Shown here one piece after another: positions 10,701-20,999 of a stretch of DNA of 64,000 nt (position 1 is the stretch's first letter; every line of letters starts with the position of its first letter). The translations under genes and the position numbers were made by a program. Below the pieces are notes generated by a model. That model did not search any database. It was not told where the DNA came from and was given only the letters and a program-made list of their open reading frames with translations. This DNA comes from Marvania coccoides (taxonomy: Eukaryota; Chlorophyta; Trebouxiophyceae; Chlorellales; Chlorellaceae): contig OY978099.1 of the NCBI GenBank assembly GCA_963854735.1, positions 124,001 to 188,000 on the forward strand, given 5' to 3'.

Positions 10701-13398
10701 CTAGGCAGTGCCCATAAGCTGGGCCTCCTTCTTCTCCGCAAGCCTGACCTTGAAAAGGCTGGCCAGGGTCAGCACGCCGCACAGACCCGCCCCTGCAAAC
10801 GAAGCGGTGGCGGCAGCCCCCATGGCGCTCACGCTCAGCACCGTGCCCACATTCACGAGCATGGAGGCAGCCACCGCAGTCATCATGGCGCGCTGCATCC
10901 CTGCCACCCTGTTGAGCGCACGCTCAGCCTCCAGCGCACGCACCCTCAGCTTCAGGTCCCCGCGCTCCAGCTGCTGCACCGTGTTGTAGGTGTCCTCAAT
11001 CATGTTGGGGCCCTTGAAAAGGTTGCCCACCGCGCGGTTCTGCAGCGCCAGCCGCTTCTTCAACTCCTTCTGCAGCTTGGCGTACTGTGGGGCGCCCTCC
11101 AGCAGCAGCTCGCGGGCGTAGGGCGCTGCGATCTCGGAGATATCAAACCGGGGGTCCAGCCCCTTGCCAATGCCGTCCAGCACCGTAAACGACCGCACCA
11201 CAAACGTGAAGGTGGCGGGGAAGCGAAAGGGCTTGTCCGCCGATGCCACGAGCAGGTCCTCACCGATGGTGGACAGGATCTCCTTCCGCTTGGCCTGCTT
11301 CTCCTCCTTGGTGCGCTGAGGCTTGTAGTTGGCGCCGTACTCCGCCACCTTGGCAGCGCGCTCCGCCTTTTGCGCCTCCAGCCGGTCGTCGAACGACTTC
11401 AGGAAGAACTCGCCGGTACGGCGCACGGCGGTGCGGTCCCCGCCCGGCACCAACACCCCCATCTTGATGAGCGCGTCCAGGCAGCCGTCGACGTCGCGCT
11501 TGTACACGCCGTAAAACAGCTCGAGCAGGCCGCCCCGCACGTCGTTGGGGATGGTGCCGGTCATGCCAAAGTCAAAGTAGATGAGACGGCCGCCGTCCAC
11601 GTTGTCCACCGCGATGTTGCCTGTTGTAGAAAGGGGGCGGGGTATAGTTTTAGAATCAAGAAGAATCCCATATTTCAATGCAGAAAGAATTAAATACTGC
11701 TCAATAAAATACAACAAACCGGCAACTCACCGGGGTGGGGGTCGGCGTGGAAGAAGCCGTAGGTGAGCAGCTGCTGCAGGTAGCACTCCACTGTGCGCCG
11801 CGCCAGCAGCTGGCGGTCGATGCCCGCCTTGTCCAGCTCCGCGATGCGGTTGATCTTGATGCCAGGCACGTACTCCATGGTGAGCACCTCCGAGGTGGAG
11901 TAGGGCCATAGCACGCGCGGCACCTTCACCCAGGACGTGTCTTTAAAGTTTTCTCGGAACCGGTCGGCATTCTGCCCCTCCAGCCGGTAGTCGATCTCTT
12001 GGTACAGGATGCGGGAGCACTCGTCGTAGATGGCCACCCAGTCGCGCGCCGCGCCGTCGCTCTTGGGGTCCACCTTCTGCAGCCACTGCGCCAGCACCCG
12101 CACGTTTTTCAGATCGATGTCAAACAGATCCTTCAGCCCCGGGCGCTGCACCTTCACCACCACGCGCTCGCCGTTGATCGTGGCCACGTGCACCTGCCCC
12201 AGCGAGGCAGCGGCGATGGGCTCCATCTCAAAATCCTCATACACCTCGTCCAGTCTCTTGCCCAGCGAGTTCTCCACGATGGCCACCGCGGTCTCGGAGG
12301 GGAAGGCGGGGACGTTGTCCTGCAGCTGCTCCAGCTCCTTGATGAACTCGGGGGCCAGCACGTCCACGCGGGTGGAGAACTGCTGGCCTGCGATGAAGAG
12401 AGCATAAAGAGGAGAACGGTGGTGGTCAGATTCCTTATATTCCATCATGGTTTTTTCCAACAATCAAACAAAAGTGCGTACCGATCTTGATGAAGGTGGG
12501 GCCCAGGCGCACCAGACCCTCGCGCAGCCAGGCCGCCAGCCCCGCCTTGCGCGAGGACACCTTGTCGTCGGTCATCCCCCCCCTGTAGCTCCACTTCTGG
12601 TTCACCATCCACAGCTTGAAGAAGAACACAAACGCAAAGGACCAGATTTCCCAGGTGCGCTGGAAGGTGGAGTAGCTTTTGAATTTGCTCCACCGACCGC
12701 CAGGGTTCTTGTAGGGGGTGCCGGCGGTGGTGCGGGGGAGGCCGCCCTCCGCATCCGCGGGCGCAGAGGTGGACGTCGCCTCGGCTGCTGCGGCAGCCGC
12801 AGCAGCCACAGCGGCGTCACGAGCGGCAAGCGCCTCCTGCGCTGCCGTCTCCAGCTGGCCTGCGATCTCCGGCTCCATGAACCCGTCGATGCTCTCCCCA
12901 AACTGCGTCCTGGGGGTGCCGTCGATGACCACGGGGTGGGAAACCACCTCGCCCACCACCACGGCGTCCGCGGAGGAGTGGCTGCCGTTGCCGTTGGAGC
13001 CGTTGCCGTTGGAGGAGGGCTCCGTCGCGGTGATCTGGTCGGTGGAGGCAGCCTGTAGGTGAATATTCGTGTAAATGAGGGAGGCAAAGGTGAAAAATGG
13101 GTGCGTGGAGGAACAAGAGGCAATGCGAATAATAATCTGCTTGCAGCTCCCTGAGGCTTGGCGGGGTTCGCCGCGAGCGCAGTGCAGCGCGGCGCATTTT
13201 TGTGCGTTTATTAACCACACGACTTGTCTCCAGGCCTACCTCTTTCACCAGCAACGACTTGGAGCGACTGCCAGCAACGCGCAGGCCGCTTCCCAGGGTG
13301 TGAGGGCGTGCTGGGGTGGTCATCCGACCTCTGGGCACTCCCAGAGTGCAATGCGGCCCCCGCTGAGCCGCGAACGGCTTCAGAGCCAGGCCAGGCAT
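10701..13398 (-). CDS. ABC1K7/8: Plastid ABC1-family atypical kinase, ABC1K7/ABC1K8-like
   Basis: Four exons on the minus strand, 13398-13240, 13052-12482, 12387-11731 and 11620-10701, join to 768 aa. A basic leader (exon 1) looks like a transit peptide. Then come a Gly/Asn/Ala-rich linker, a segment WMVNQKWSYRGGMT typical of this subgroup, KIGQ, AAASLGQVH, VVVKVQRPGLKDLFDIDLKN, YQEIDY, MEYVPGIKIN, HADPHPGN and DFGM. The tail has the characteristic FRFPATFTFVVRSF followed by LDGIGKGLDPRFDISEIA. Plant ABC1K7 (SIA1) and ABC1K8 (OSA1) sit in the chloroplast envelope and plastoglobules and influence iron, redox and lipid homeostasis. The last hundred residues include hydrophobic segments that could anchor the protein. 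It belongs to a different subgroup from the kinase at 489. Confidence 0.93.
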
Positions 13399-13745
13399 CG
13401 CTTAAGTATTACTTGTGCGAGCTTCAGCAAAACAAGAGGGCTGGGCCGGTGTAATTGGCAAATTCTAATAATAATACACCTTTTGGACGGCTATTCAGTT
13501 AAATAGGTGCAAAAACTGAAGGATCAGTTTCTGCTCCTGGATAAATTTTCGGTCAGGAATTCATACATGCTGTCCGAACTCACTGGTTTCGATATTTTTA
13601 CTATTTATTCATCAATTCAAGCATATTCATTCCGGACTAAGCCCTGGCAACGTCTTAACGCGCGGTTTTCCCTCTGAACTTGATCTGACGATCAAAGAGA
13701 CCTACTCTCGAATTACTTCGACGCCTGTTTCTGCACCGCACCACA
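13399..13745. promoter_or_regulatory. Shared 5' region of the ABC1K7/8 and deaminase genes
   Basis: 347 bp between divergent start codons; AT-rich apart from the leader of the kinase. No specific site was recognised. Confidence 0.5.
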
Positions 13746-14339
13746 ATGGCCGACGCCCCATTCACGGCGAAGGAGCACGAAGGTTTCATGCGCCGGGCAA
13801 TTGAGCTGGGTGCCAAGGGGGCACTGGATGAGAAAGTCGGCGGTCCTTTTGGTGCTGTCGTCGTGGACATCCCCACCAAGACCATCGTGGGCGAGGGGTA
13901 CAACCACGTGCTGGCAAACAACGACCCTACGTGGCACGGCGAAATGGAGGCAATTCGGGCGGCAGGACAAAAGCTGGGTCGCCCACACCTCACAGGCTGC
14001 ATCATTTATACCTCTGGAGAACCCTGCCCAATGTGAGGCGTCTTATGTATGTACTCGGTTAAAAACAAGGGGGTGAATTATAAAAAGTTTAGCTGTTGAT
14101 TTGCTGACGCTGTGCACAGGTGCATGACGGCGTGCATGTGGGCTCGGCTTGAGAAGGTGTACTACGCAGCCACCTACGCCGACGTGAAGGAGTACGGCGA
14201 CTTTGAGGACTCCGACTTCATGGCGGAACTACACAAGGCCCCCGAGGAGCGCACCCCTCCCTGCACCGAGGTGCTGCGGGAGGTAGCTGTCGAGGTGTGG
14301 AAAAAGTACAAAGAGATGCCAGACAAGGTGCACTACTAG
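13746..14339 (+). CDS. Zinc-dependent nucleobase/nucleoside deaminase (guanine deaminase-like)
   Basis: Exons 13746-14032 and 14120-14339 join in phase 2 to give 168 aa. This is the CMP/dCMP-type deaminase fold: GGPFGAVVV, then HGEMEAIRAA with the catalytic Glu and first zinc ligand, and PCPMCMTAC with the two zinc cysteines. The intron falls inside PCPMC. Downstream WARLEKVYYAAT and a C-terminal tyrosine after DKVHY resemble small guanine or guanosine deaminases. The usual HAE/CAE motif is HGE here. It has no evident transit peptide, so a cytosolic purine-salvage role is likely. The substrate cannot be set from sequence alone. Confidence 0.85.
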
Positions 14340-14579
14340 AGAGGAGAAAACTGTGTTCTATTATGCGATAGCCGAGGAACTGCTTCATTTGTACTTAAAC
14401 TACTGATATAAAATCACATATTTGCGTATATAAAAACTAGTAATGAAATTGTACTGCCCCCTATAGCGATCTGCCATTTAATCTATCAATCGTTGCACTT
14501 AGCTCGTTAACGGGTTTCCCTAAAAAATAACAAAAATCGGTTTAATAATATCATATTTGTAATCCTCCTCTTTTCCAAG

Positions 14580-15671
14580 CTACTCGTCCTCGTTCACAAA
14601 CAGCCCTTTTCGCTCCCCCGCCACCAGCCGCCGCAAAATCTGGGAGTAGGCCTTCCCCTTGGTCAGGAACCGAATGTACTTCCCACTGGGAAGAGGAAGC
14701 GCCGCCAGGGGGTTGTTCTTTGCCGCCTCTGGCACCTCCCTGATGCGCGGCACCAGCGACTGCGCCACGGTCTCCGGCCGCTCCGCCAAGCAGTTGATGA
14801 AAAACTTGGACACCTTGTTGTCTGCGCCCGCCATCAGCAGTTCTGTTGTGACCATGCCCGGGCTAAGGTTGTGGATGCCCACGTTCTTGATGCCCGCAAA
14901 CTGCAGCTCCGCCCGCAAACTTTTGGAAAACTGCTCCAGCGAGCGCTTGGTCGCACCGTAGGCAGCGAATCTGGGGGTGGCGCCGCCGTCTGCGCCCGCA
15001 CCGTCCATGTTGAAAACATGCCCCCCCGTGGGCTGCCCCCGCATCACCCGAATGGCCTCTTTGCAGCCCAGCATCACCCCCAGAACGTTGGTTTCCACGA
15101 TGCCCACAATCTCGTCCTCAGACTGCTCCATCAGCGGTTTGAAGGCGTAGCCATTGGTGCCCGCGTTGTTGATCCACAGATCCACAGACCCCAGCTCTGG
15201 AAAACGAAGAGAAGCAGGAAATGTTGAGAATATTAATTTAATTTGATTTCTTAGTTGTTTGGGTTTTCAGCGGGCAAGGGAAAAAATGTTAACAAACAAA
15301 ACGATTGCCTGACCTTCTGCAACGTAGTCTGCGAACGAGGCCAATTCTTTCGCACGCGCCACATTGGCCGCCGCCCCTCGCACCTCCACCGAACCCCCTA
15401 CCGTTCCAGCCAACGCCCTCAGCTCTTCAACAGCAGCTTCCACCTGCTCCGCCCCTCGAGAACAGATGGCAACGTTGTCCCCCGCGCGAATAAACTCCGC
15501 AGCCAGCGCCTTGCCCACGCCCTTGGATCCCCCCGTGATCACTACGTTGTAAGGGGGGCCACCGGGGGAGCGAGCAGTCACCGCCACTGCCGCTCTTCTG
15601 CAAGCTGTCGCTGGCCGTCCTGAGGCAGTGCAGCGGAACTGAGGGCGAGCGGAAAGGTTCATTGCACCCAT
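14580..15671 (-). CDS. NOL: Chlorophyll b reductase NOL (short-chain dehydrogenase)
   Basis: Exons 15671-15314 and 15196-14580 (minus) join in phase 1 to give 324 aa. An ATG at 15749 in the same frame would add 26 residues. I chose 15671 because what follows (MGAMNLSARPQ, then Arg/Ala/Thr-rich) is a good plastid transit peptide. SDR features are the nucleotide motif TGGSKGVGKALA, WINNAGTN, the active-site YGATK (YxxxK) and HNLSPGMVTTELLM. The wording FNMDGAGADGGATPRFAAYG is specific to the NYC1/NOL group. With NYC1, NOL reduces chlorophyll b to 7-hydroxymethyl chlorophyll a during antenna breakdown. There is no membrane helix, as expected of NOL rather than NYC1. Confidence 0.93.
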
Positions 15672-16168
15672 GGAGGGAGTAGAGCTTGCTGAAGACGACA
15701 AATCGGTGAAAACTTGGCCAGGACGAGGTGAGTTCAGATCAAGGCCCAATCACACCCAAAATCAGCAGCCGCGGCTCTATTTGCGAGGTCCACGTCTGAA
15801 GAGACAACGTTTGATCAGCTATGCGATGGAAATAGACTGCAGGGCACTCTCTTCTGTGTTTAATTGCTGCAAAGAGAAAGTTCTGGCCACACAGAAAAAT
15901 TGGCAGCGTTGTGCTCTCCGCCGCTCATCAGGCACCATTTATCACAACGCTTTCTATATACTGTGTCACGCTGGGCTCAAATTTCTCGCTGCCGCCATCG
16001 CTAGACGATCTTCTGGAAGCCGACGTTGGAGACCTCCACACCCCTCCGACGTCCCAGCCGCGGCTACCCAGCATTGCAGAACAATTTACGGCGCTTCGGG
16101 CTGAAGCGAGCTCCCATCCGCATCTATTTTCACCGCCACATTTATTTTCATCAGCCCTACTTGCGGCG
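15672..16168. promoter_or_regulatory. Shared 5' region of NOL and the BET gene
   Basis: 497 bp between divergent genes. From about 15911 the plus strand stays open into the BET gene, with a plausible acidic segment (PPSLDDLLEADVGDL). The real BET start may therefore lie in this stretch. Confidence 0.5.
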
Positions 16169-18256
16169 ATGAACGGCACGACCGCTCCTGATCAGCGGGT
16201 GGCTCGCAAACGCGAGCTGGAGGTGGAATTGGAGGCCATCCGCGGGCAGAAGGCAGAGGTGTTGCGGCAAATCCAACAAATCGCAAAGAAGCAGAGGCTG
16301 AGCGGGCCTCCCTCCAAGAACTTGGCCCTCACCTATGACGCCAAGGTGGAGGCCGAGCGGCGGAACCATGCGGAGCAGGTGCGCCGCATCTGGTCCCTGT
16401 GCACGAGGATCCTCCAGGAGATCTTGAAGAACTCCCACGTCAAGCTTTACTTTGGCGAGCCTGTGCACCGCGACAAGTTCCCACAGTACTACGACATCAT
16501 CACGCAGCCCCGCGACCTGGGCACCATCAAATGTGAGCCTTCAATGCCACTCCAAACTCTCTGTTGAACGCAGCAATATTCCACCGCCAATTCATTAACC
16601 CAAATTCTCGTGTTCTACCTCGTCTGCAGCCAACATCGACCGCGGCATGTACCGCAGCGTGGACGAGTTCGTCGCGGACGTGCGCCTGTGCTTCGAAAAC
16701 TGCCGCACGTTCAACCAGTTGGGCCCAGTGCGCAAGATCGGCGACGGTGCCAGCGACCAGTTTGAGAAGAAGTGGGCCACGCGGCGCATCGACGAGGAGT
16801 GGCGCGCGGAGATGCAGCGGCACCACCTCGCGATGGCGCGCCTGGAGGCCGAGTCGAAGTCGCTGCCCGACAAAATGAGGGAGGTGGACACCGAGCTGCA
16901 GGAGCTGGCGGTGAAGGCGGCAGCGCGGGCCGCGCCGCCGCCCCCTGGCCCTGGCCGTGACATGACCTTCGAGGAGAAGCGCAAGCTGAGCCACATGTTG
17001 GGCTCTGTGCCTGGGGAGCGGCTGGCGAGGGTGCTTGAGATCGTTGCAGCGGGGCCCTCTGCTGCGCTGCTGCAGGGCGAGGACGAGTTCGAGCTGGACG
17101 TGGACGCGCTGGACAACGGCACCCTGTGGAAGCTGCAGGCCTACGTGGATTCTGTGACCGCTGAGATCGACCACAAGGCCACCAAACCTGGGGCAGGCGT
17201 TACGGTGCCTGATGCCGCCGCTGCTGCGCCTGCTGGCGGGGCTGCTGCTGCTGTGCCTGCTGTTGGTGGGGGTGCAGTGGAGGGAGGGGCGGAGGCCCCC
17301 GCGCCGCCTGCTGTGGAGGAGGCAGCCCCTGCCACAACCGCCCCAGATGACGGTAAGTGAACTTTTTAATCGAGACAAGTTTCTACTACAGTCCCACTGG
17401 TGTTCGTGGTTTTCACCTTCAGTTTTATAATTTTTTTGCCACAGGTGCGGGCTCTGAGGAGGTGGGCTCCAAGGGCAACGCAGACTCCACTGGCCTTGGC
17501 GAGGAATCCAAGAGTGAGCATATTGCACAGCGCTCTGGCCATTGTATAGTGGCATAAACTCAACACGCCGCACCACACGTATTCGCATTCTCAATTCTCA
17601 CGTGGTTATGTGTTTCTTCCATTGCAGAGGTGCCCCCCGCAGCAGGTGGTGCCCGCGGCCACGACATGACCACCTTTGTGTCAGCCACAGGCCCGGGCGC
17701 CCAGCCCCAGATCCTGAGGAACTCAACCCAGAAGAAGGACGTGCAGCTGCAGAACGCGGGGGCCTGGGCCAACCTGCAGGCAGCGCCCGCCGCAGGGCCG
17801 ACCGCGCCGGCCGCTGGCGCTGCGGCTGGCGGCGACGGTGGCGCTGCTGACGCCGGTGACGGCGCTGTCCCCATGGAGGACGACGACACACTGTGGACTG
17901 AGTTCCAGGGGCGGGAGTCGCAGCAGGCGGCAGCGGAGCAACAGAAGAAGGCGCTGGAGGAGGCACAAAAGGAGAGGGAGGCGGCGGCGGAGGAGGCCGC
18001 CCGCCGCGCTGCCACCGAGGCCGCTGAGGCGGAGGCCAAGCGCAAGGTGGAGCAAGCGGAGGCGGCCAAGCGCGCCGAGGAGGAGCTGCGCGCCCGCGAG
18101 GCTGCGGAACTGCGGCAGATGAACACGCAGGGCGCTGAGGACGCGGAGGTGGATGCTATGCGCCAGGCTGACCACGGTGCCAACCCTGTGGATGTTGGGT
18201 TGGTGGCGAGGGAGGTGGAGGAAGAAAATCTGGAGGACGAGGTGATGGACATTTGA
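16169..18256 (+). CDS. BET-type transcription factor: bromodomain plus NET domain (plant GTE-like)
   Basis: Four exons, 16169-16532, 16630-17352, 17445-17513 and 17628-18256, join to 594 aa. A basic coiled-coil start (residues 5-40) is followed by one bromodomain (about 65-165), with YYDIITQPRDLGTIK and the acetyl-lysine-reading asparagine in ENCRTFN (about 150). An NET domain follows at about 232-300 (MTFEEKRKLS to LWKLQAYV). The remainder is Ala/Pro-rich, with a highly charged Ala/Glu coiled coil and an acidic end. Plant GTE proteins have this single-bromodomain BET layout and bind acetylated histones to control transcription. The frame is open upstream to 15911, so the N-terminus may be up to 86 residues longer. 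Confidence 0.92.
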
Positions 18257-19584
18257 TGTGATTAGAGGCGGGGAACTAACACTAATAGTGGGACTTTAAT
18301 GGATTAAATGGGTGTGGATAGAAGAGGGGATGAAGGGTGGGGTTGGATTTCTAGTGGGCTAGGAGCAAGGTGGATTTGCATCACCAACTTTAACCTCGAG
18401 CTGCTTGTTTGTTTGTTTGTTCGTTTTTTTCTTCTTTTCTGATGTGGGGGGCGCCTTGCCTTTATCGCTTCGTCACTGTTTCCCTGTTCTTCTCACACGC
18501 ACGCATGCTCGCACTCGAACGCTTCTCTCTACCACTCATTCGATTCAACACGCGGCGTTTTCACTCGCTCTTCACTTGTCTCTCTTTGTCCCACCGCCGG
18601 ACTCGCCATGTTTTGTTTGAGGCGTCCCCCACATTCCTACGTGTGACATGATTCTTCAAAACTTTTTCCTTCACTTGACGCTGTAAGCAACCAATATATG
18701 ATAGGAGAGTGCGGGAAGCCGAGAATTGCTCATCCTGGGGATCCTGCTGGCGCACCCACACCAGCCTAGCCCCGAGAAAAGCATGCATCGCAGAAGGCCA
18801 AAAGAAAAAAAACGTTTTCTAGTGGAGATAAGGCTGCTATTGTAGTTGGCTGTGAGGACATTGATTTTTAGTATCGTGGAGGAAATTTCTATTTGGTAAA
18901 GGCCACAGTCTGTACGCAATTTTGTTGTTAGGGTGTGGGTTACGGAGCCAGAGTAGGATATGAGGATTGTGTACGTGCGGACGTTCCATCCTTGGGTCTG
19001 TAACCATCCTGCACAGTCTGTAGGTAGAGAGAGGGGGGAAATTAGTAAAAAATAATAGAAAGAGAAAAATGAGAGAGAGGGAAAAAAGTAGTACTAAACA
19101 AAACAAAAAAAGAGAAAAAAATGAAAGAAAGAAATCGCCAGACGCGTCGGCCGTTTTGACTCGATTTTTCTCTCCATTCACCGAAACCTAATTCATTATA
19201 TCATCTTAGGAGTAAACCTAGTGAAGATTCTGTCGTAGACTAAATCCACCGCAAGCCTTCCGTGAAACGCTCACAAACTCTCTAAACAAGATCTAACAAT
19301 CATACAGAGGTAGGCACTCATTCGGCGCTTCCAGTGCAGCTGGAGCCCTCTTGGAGACCAACACCATCTCAGCATTGAAATGAGCGCAGTTGAAAGCCCA
19401 CATTTCGATGCGGTTTAGTTGCATCTGACATTGAGCTCTGATAGATAGATCTGCGAACGACCACATACAGATTCTGGCCCGTTAAACCCTCGTATCCAGC
19501 TGTACTGACCATTTACATGCGCATTCTTGCAGGACCGAAACCAATTGCGAGCCAAACGTTGTTGTGACACCACATCCAACACAG
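18257..19584. other. 1.3-kb non-coding gap
   Basis: Pyrimidine-rich 3' DNA after the BET gene (TTTG and TC runs near 18405-18600), a purine-rich stretch near 19030-19130, then the upstream region of the pherophorin-like gene. No conserved protein, tRNA or repeat was recognised. Confidence 0.6.
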
Positions 19585-20481
19585 ATGAAGAAACAGGTGA
19601 GCCTGGTATCCAGCTTCCATTCGGCGCACTCCTGCTGCAACTCCCGAACCTCACTGTTTCCATATTATTCCGCGCAGAACCACCTCTTGATTTTCGTGCT
19701 GGCGGCCTGTATGGCCCACGCCACTGCCCGCCCGAGCCGTGCTCTCAAGCAGACCTTCAACATGCCCCTGGTGGTGGCCGAGACCACCATGACCGGCAAC
19801 CAGTCCTCTTCCGAGGTCACCTGCCGCGCCGAGCCTCTGTGCCTGACCGAGGTGTGCAACCCCGACGCGTACAAGTACGAGCTGGCCTCTGCTGGCAAGG
19901 ACTTCCCCTACTCTGTGTCCTATACCACCACCTCCGACACCGTCACCACCACCTTCAATTTCATGGTTTGCTCCACCAAGATCGACTGCGCGTCCGCCGA
20001 CCCCTCGTGCTCCCCCCTCTCCAACTTCCAGCTGCGCATCAAAAACTCAATGGTCGAAAATGGGCAGTCCCTCCTGTCCTCCCCCAAGGGCTCCAACTGG
20101 GCGTCGTGCAAGCCGCAGGGACTCGGATTCAAGTGGACCGCAGAAGCGCTGGGCAGCCTGGGAGCCGGCACTCCCCCCACGGAGAAGACCTGCGAGACGA
20201 TGTCGCTGCAGCTCCTTGGCGGCGGCGCTGACAAGGCCACCCTGGCTGACTTGTGCGAGCAGGGTGTCAGCATCATTGACAACCAGGGCGAAACAATCCT
20301 CGAGACCGAGGGCACCGTGTCCTGCCTGTTCACCCTCGACACCGCTGCTGGACGCTCTGCTTACGGCGTGTTGGTGGACGAGAACGCAGTGGTCAACGAG
20401 GAGGTCACCGCGACGGCATACGGCGCCAGTCGCCGTCGCCGCCGTCTGCGCACTGCCAGCAACGGCCACCGAATGTTCTGA
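19585..20481 (+). CDS. Secreted pherophorin-like protein
   Basis: Exons 19585-19596 (12 bp, MKKQ) and 19678-20481 join in phase 0 to give 271 aa. Splicing creates a clean signal peptide (MKKQ joined to NHLLIFVLAACMAHATA). The body has a cysteine pattern like the pherophorin domain: FPYSVSYTT, then C-x5-C-x6-C, SNFQLRIKNS, GLGFKW, a Cys before MSLQL, ADLC and SCLFTLD. Pherophorins are extracellular-matrix glycoproteins of green algae. The protein lacks the hydroxyproline rod of classic members and ends in a strongly basic RRRRRLR tail. The 81-bp intron is stop-free and divisible by three; if retained, it would disrupt the signal peptide. The domain call is by pattern, not alignment. Confidence 0.65.
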   Translation: MKKQVSLVSSFHSAHSCCNSRTSLFPYYSAQNHLLIFVLAACMAHATARPSRALKQTFNMPLVVAETTMTGNQSSSEVTCRAEPLCLTEVCNPDAYKYELASAGKDFPYSVSYTTTSDTVTTTFNFMVCSTKIDCASADPSCSPLSNFQLRIKNSMVENGQSLLSSPKGSNWASCKPQGLGFKWTAEALGSLGAGTPPTEKTCETMSLQLLGGGADKATLADLCEQGVSIIDNQGETILETEGTVSCLFTLDTAAGRSAYGVLVDENAVVNEEVTATAYGASRRRRRLRTASNGHRMF

Positions 20482-20999
20482 AAGATGAAACAACAATAAA
20501 GAGAACGCCAAGAAAAAAGATATAACAATGCCTTGAATCTCGTTTTTGACATGTATTTGCTATGCAATGCTGAACAACACATACCCACTTCTTTTTTTGA
20601 ATTCGTCTTAGGGTAGTATCTATCAGAAAGATTGATAACTTTGTCGGAGCGGTGCAATTCGTTTCTAGTGTAGGTAGGGGAATAAAATACACCCGCCATC
20701 TTTTCTTCCGTACCCCCCACTTCATTTTCTTTCCTTTGAGGGCAGCTTGATCAATAAACTAAACCCTCTTTGTAGTCTGTTCCATTAAAATTACTTATCA
20801 TTTTCTTTTCAATCTCGCGTTTCCTTTGTGTGTGTGTGCCCTTTCTTTGTCTCTCCCCCGCGATAGCTGCGGGGTCTGTGCTCGACATGAAGTCATAAAA
20901 CAACATTAGTATGTAATAATTTATCGTCACCAATGAACACATTACATTTTATGGTCAGTCGAGAAGTAAACAAATGCAAAGCGATAGTTAAAAATGCCG
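20482..20999. other. Convergent 3' regions of the pherophorin-like and TFIIIC5 genes
   Basis: 518 bp of AT- and pyrimidine-rich DNA between two stop codons. It holds an AATAAA for the plus gene at 20495. No gene was seen. Confidence 0.6.
20495..20500 (+). terminator. AATAAA polyadenylation signal
   Basis: Exact hexamer 14 nt after the stop of the pherophorin-like gene. Confidence 0.55.

Noticed and set aside
12447..13058. Plus-strand open frame opposite ABC1K7/8
   Set aside because: Antisense shadow of a high-GC exon; the minus strand encodes conserved kinase motifs.
15672..15749. Upstream in-frame start for NOL
   Set aside because: It is possible, but the ATG at 15671 gives a better transit peptide; kept only as an alternative.
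18405..19184. Short frames in the pyrimidine-rich gap after the BET gene
   Set aside because: Low-complexity translations with no splice or start support.
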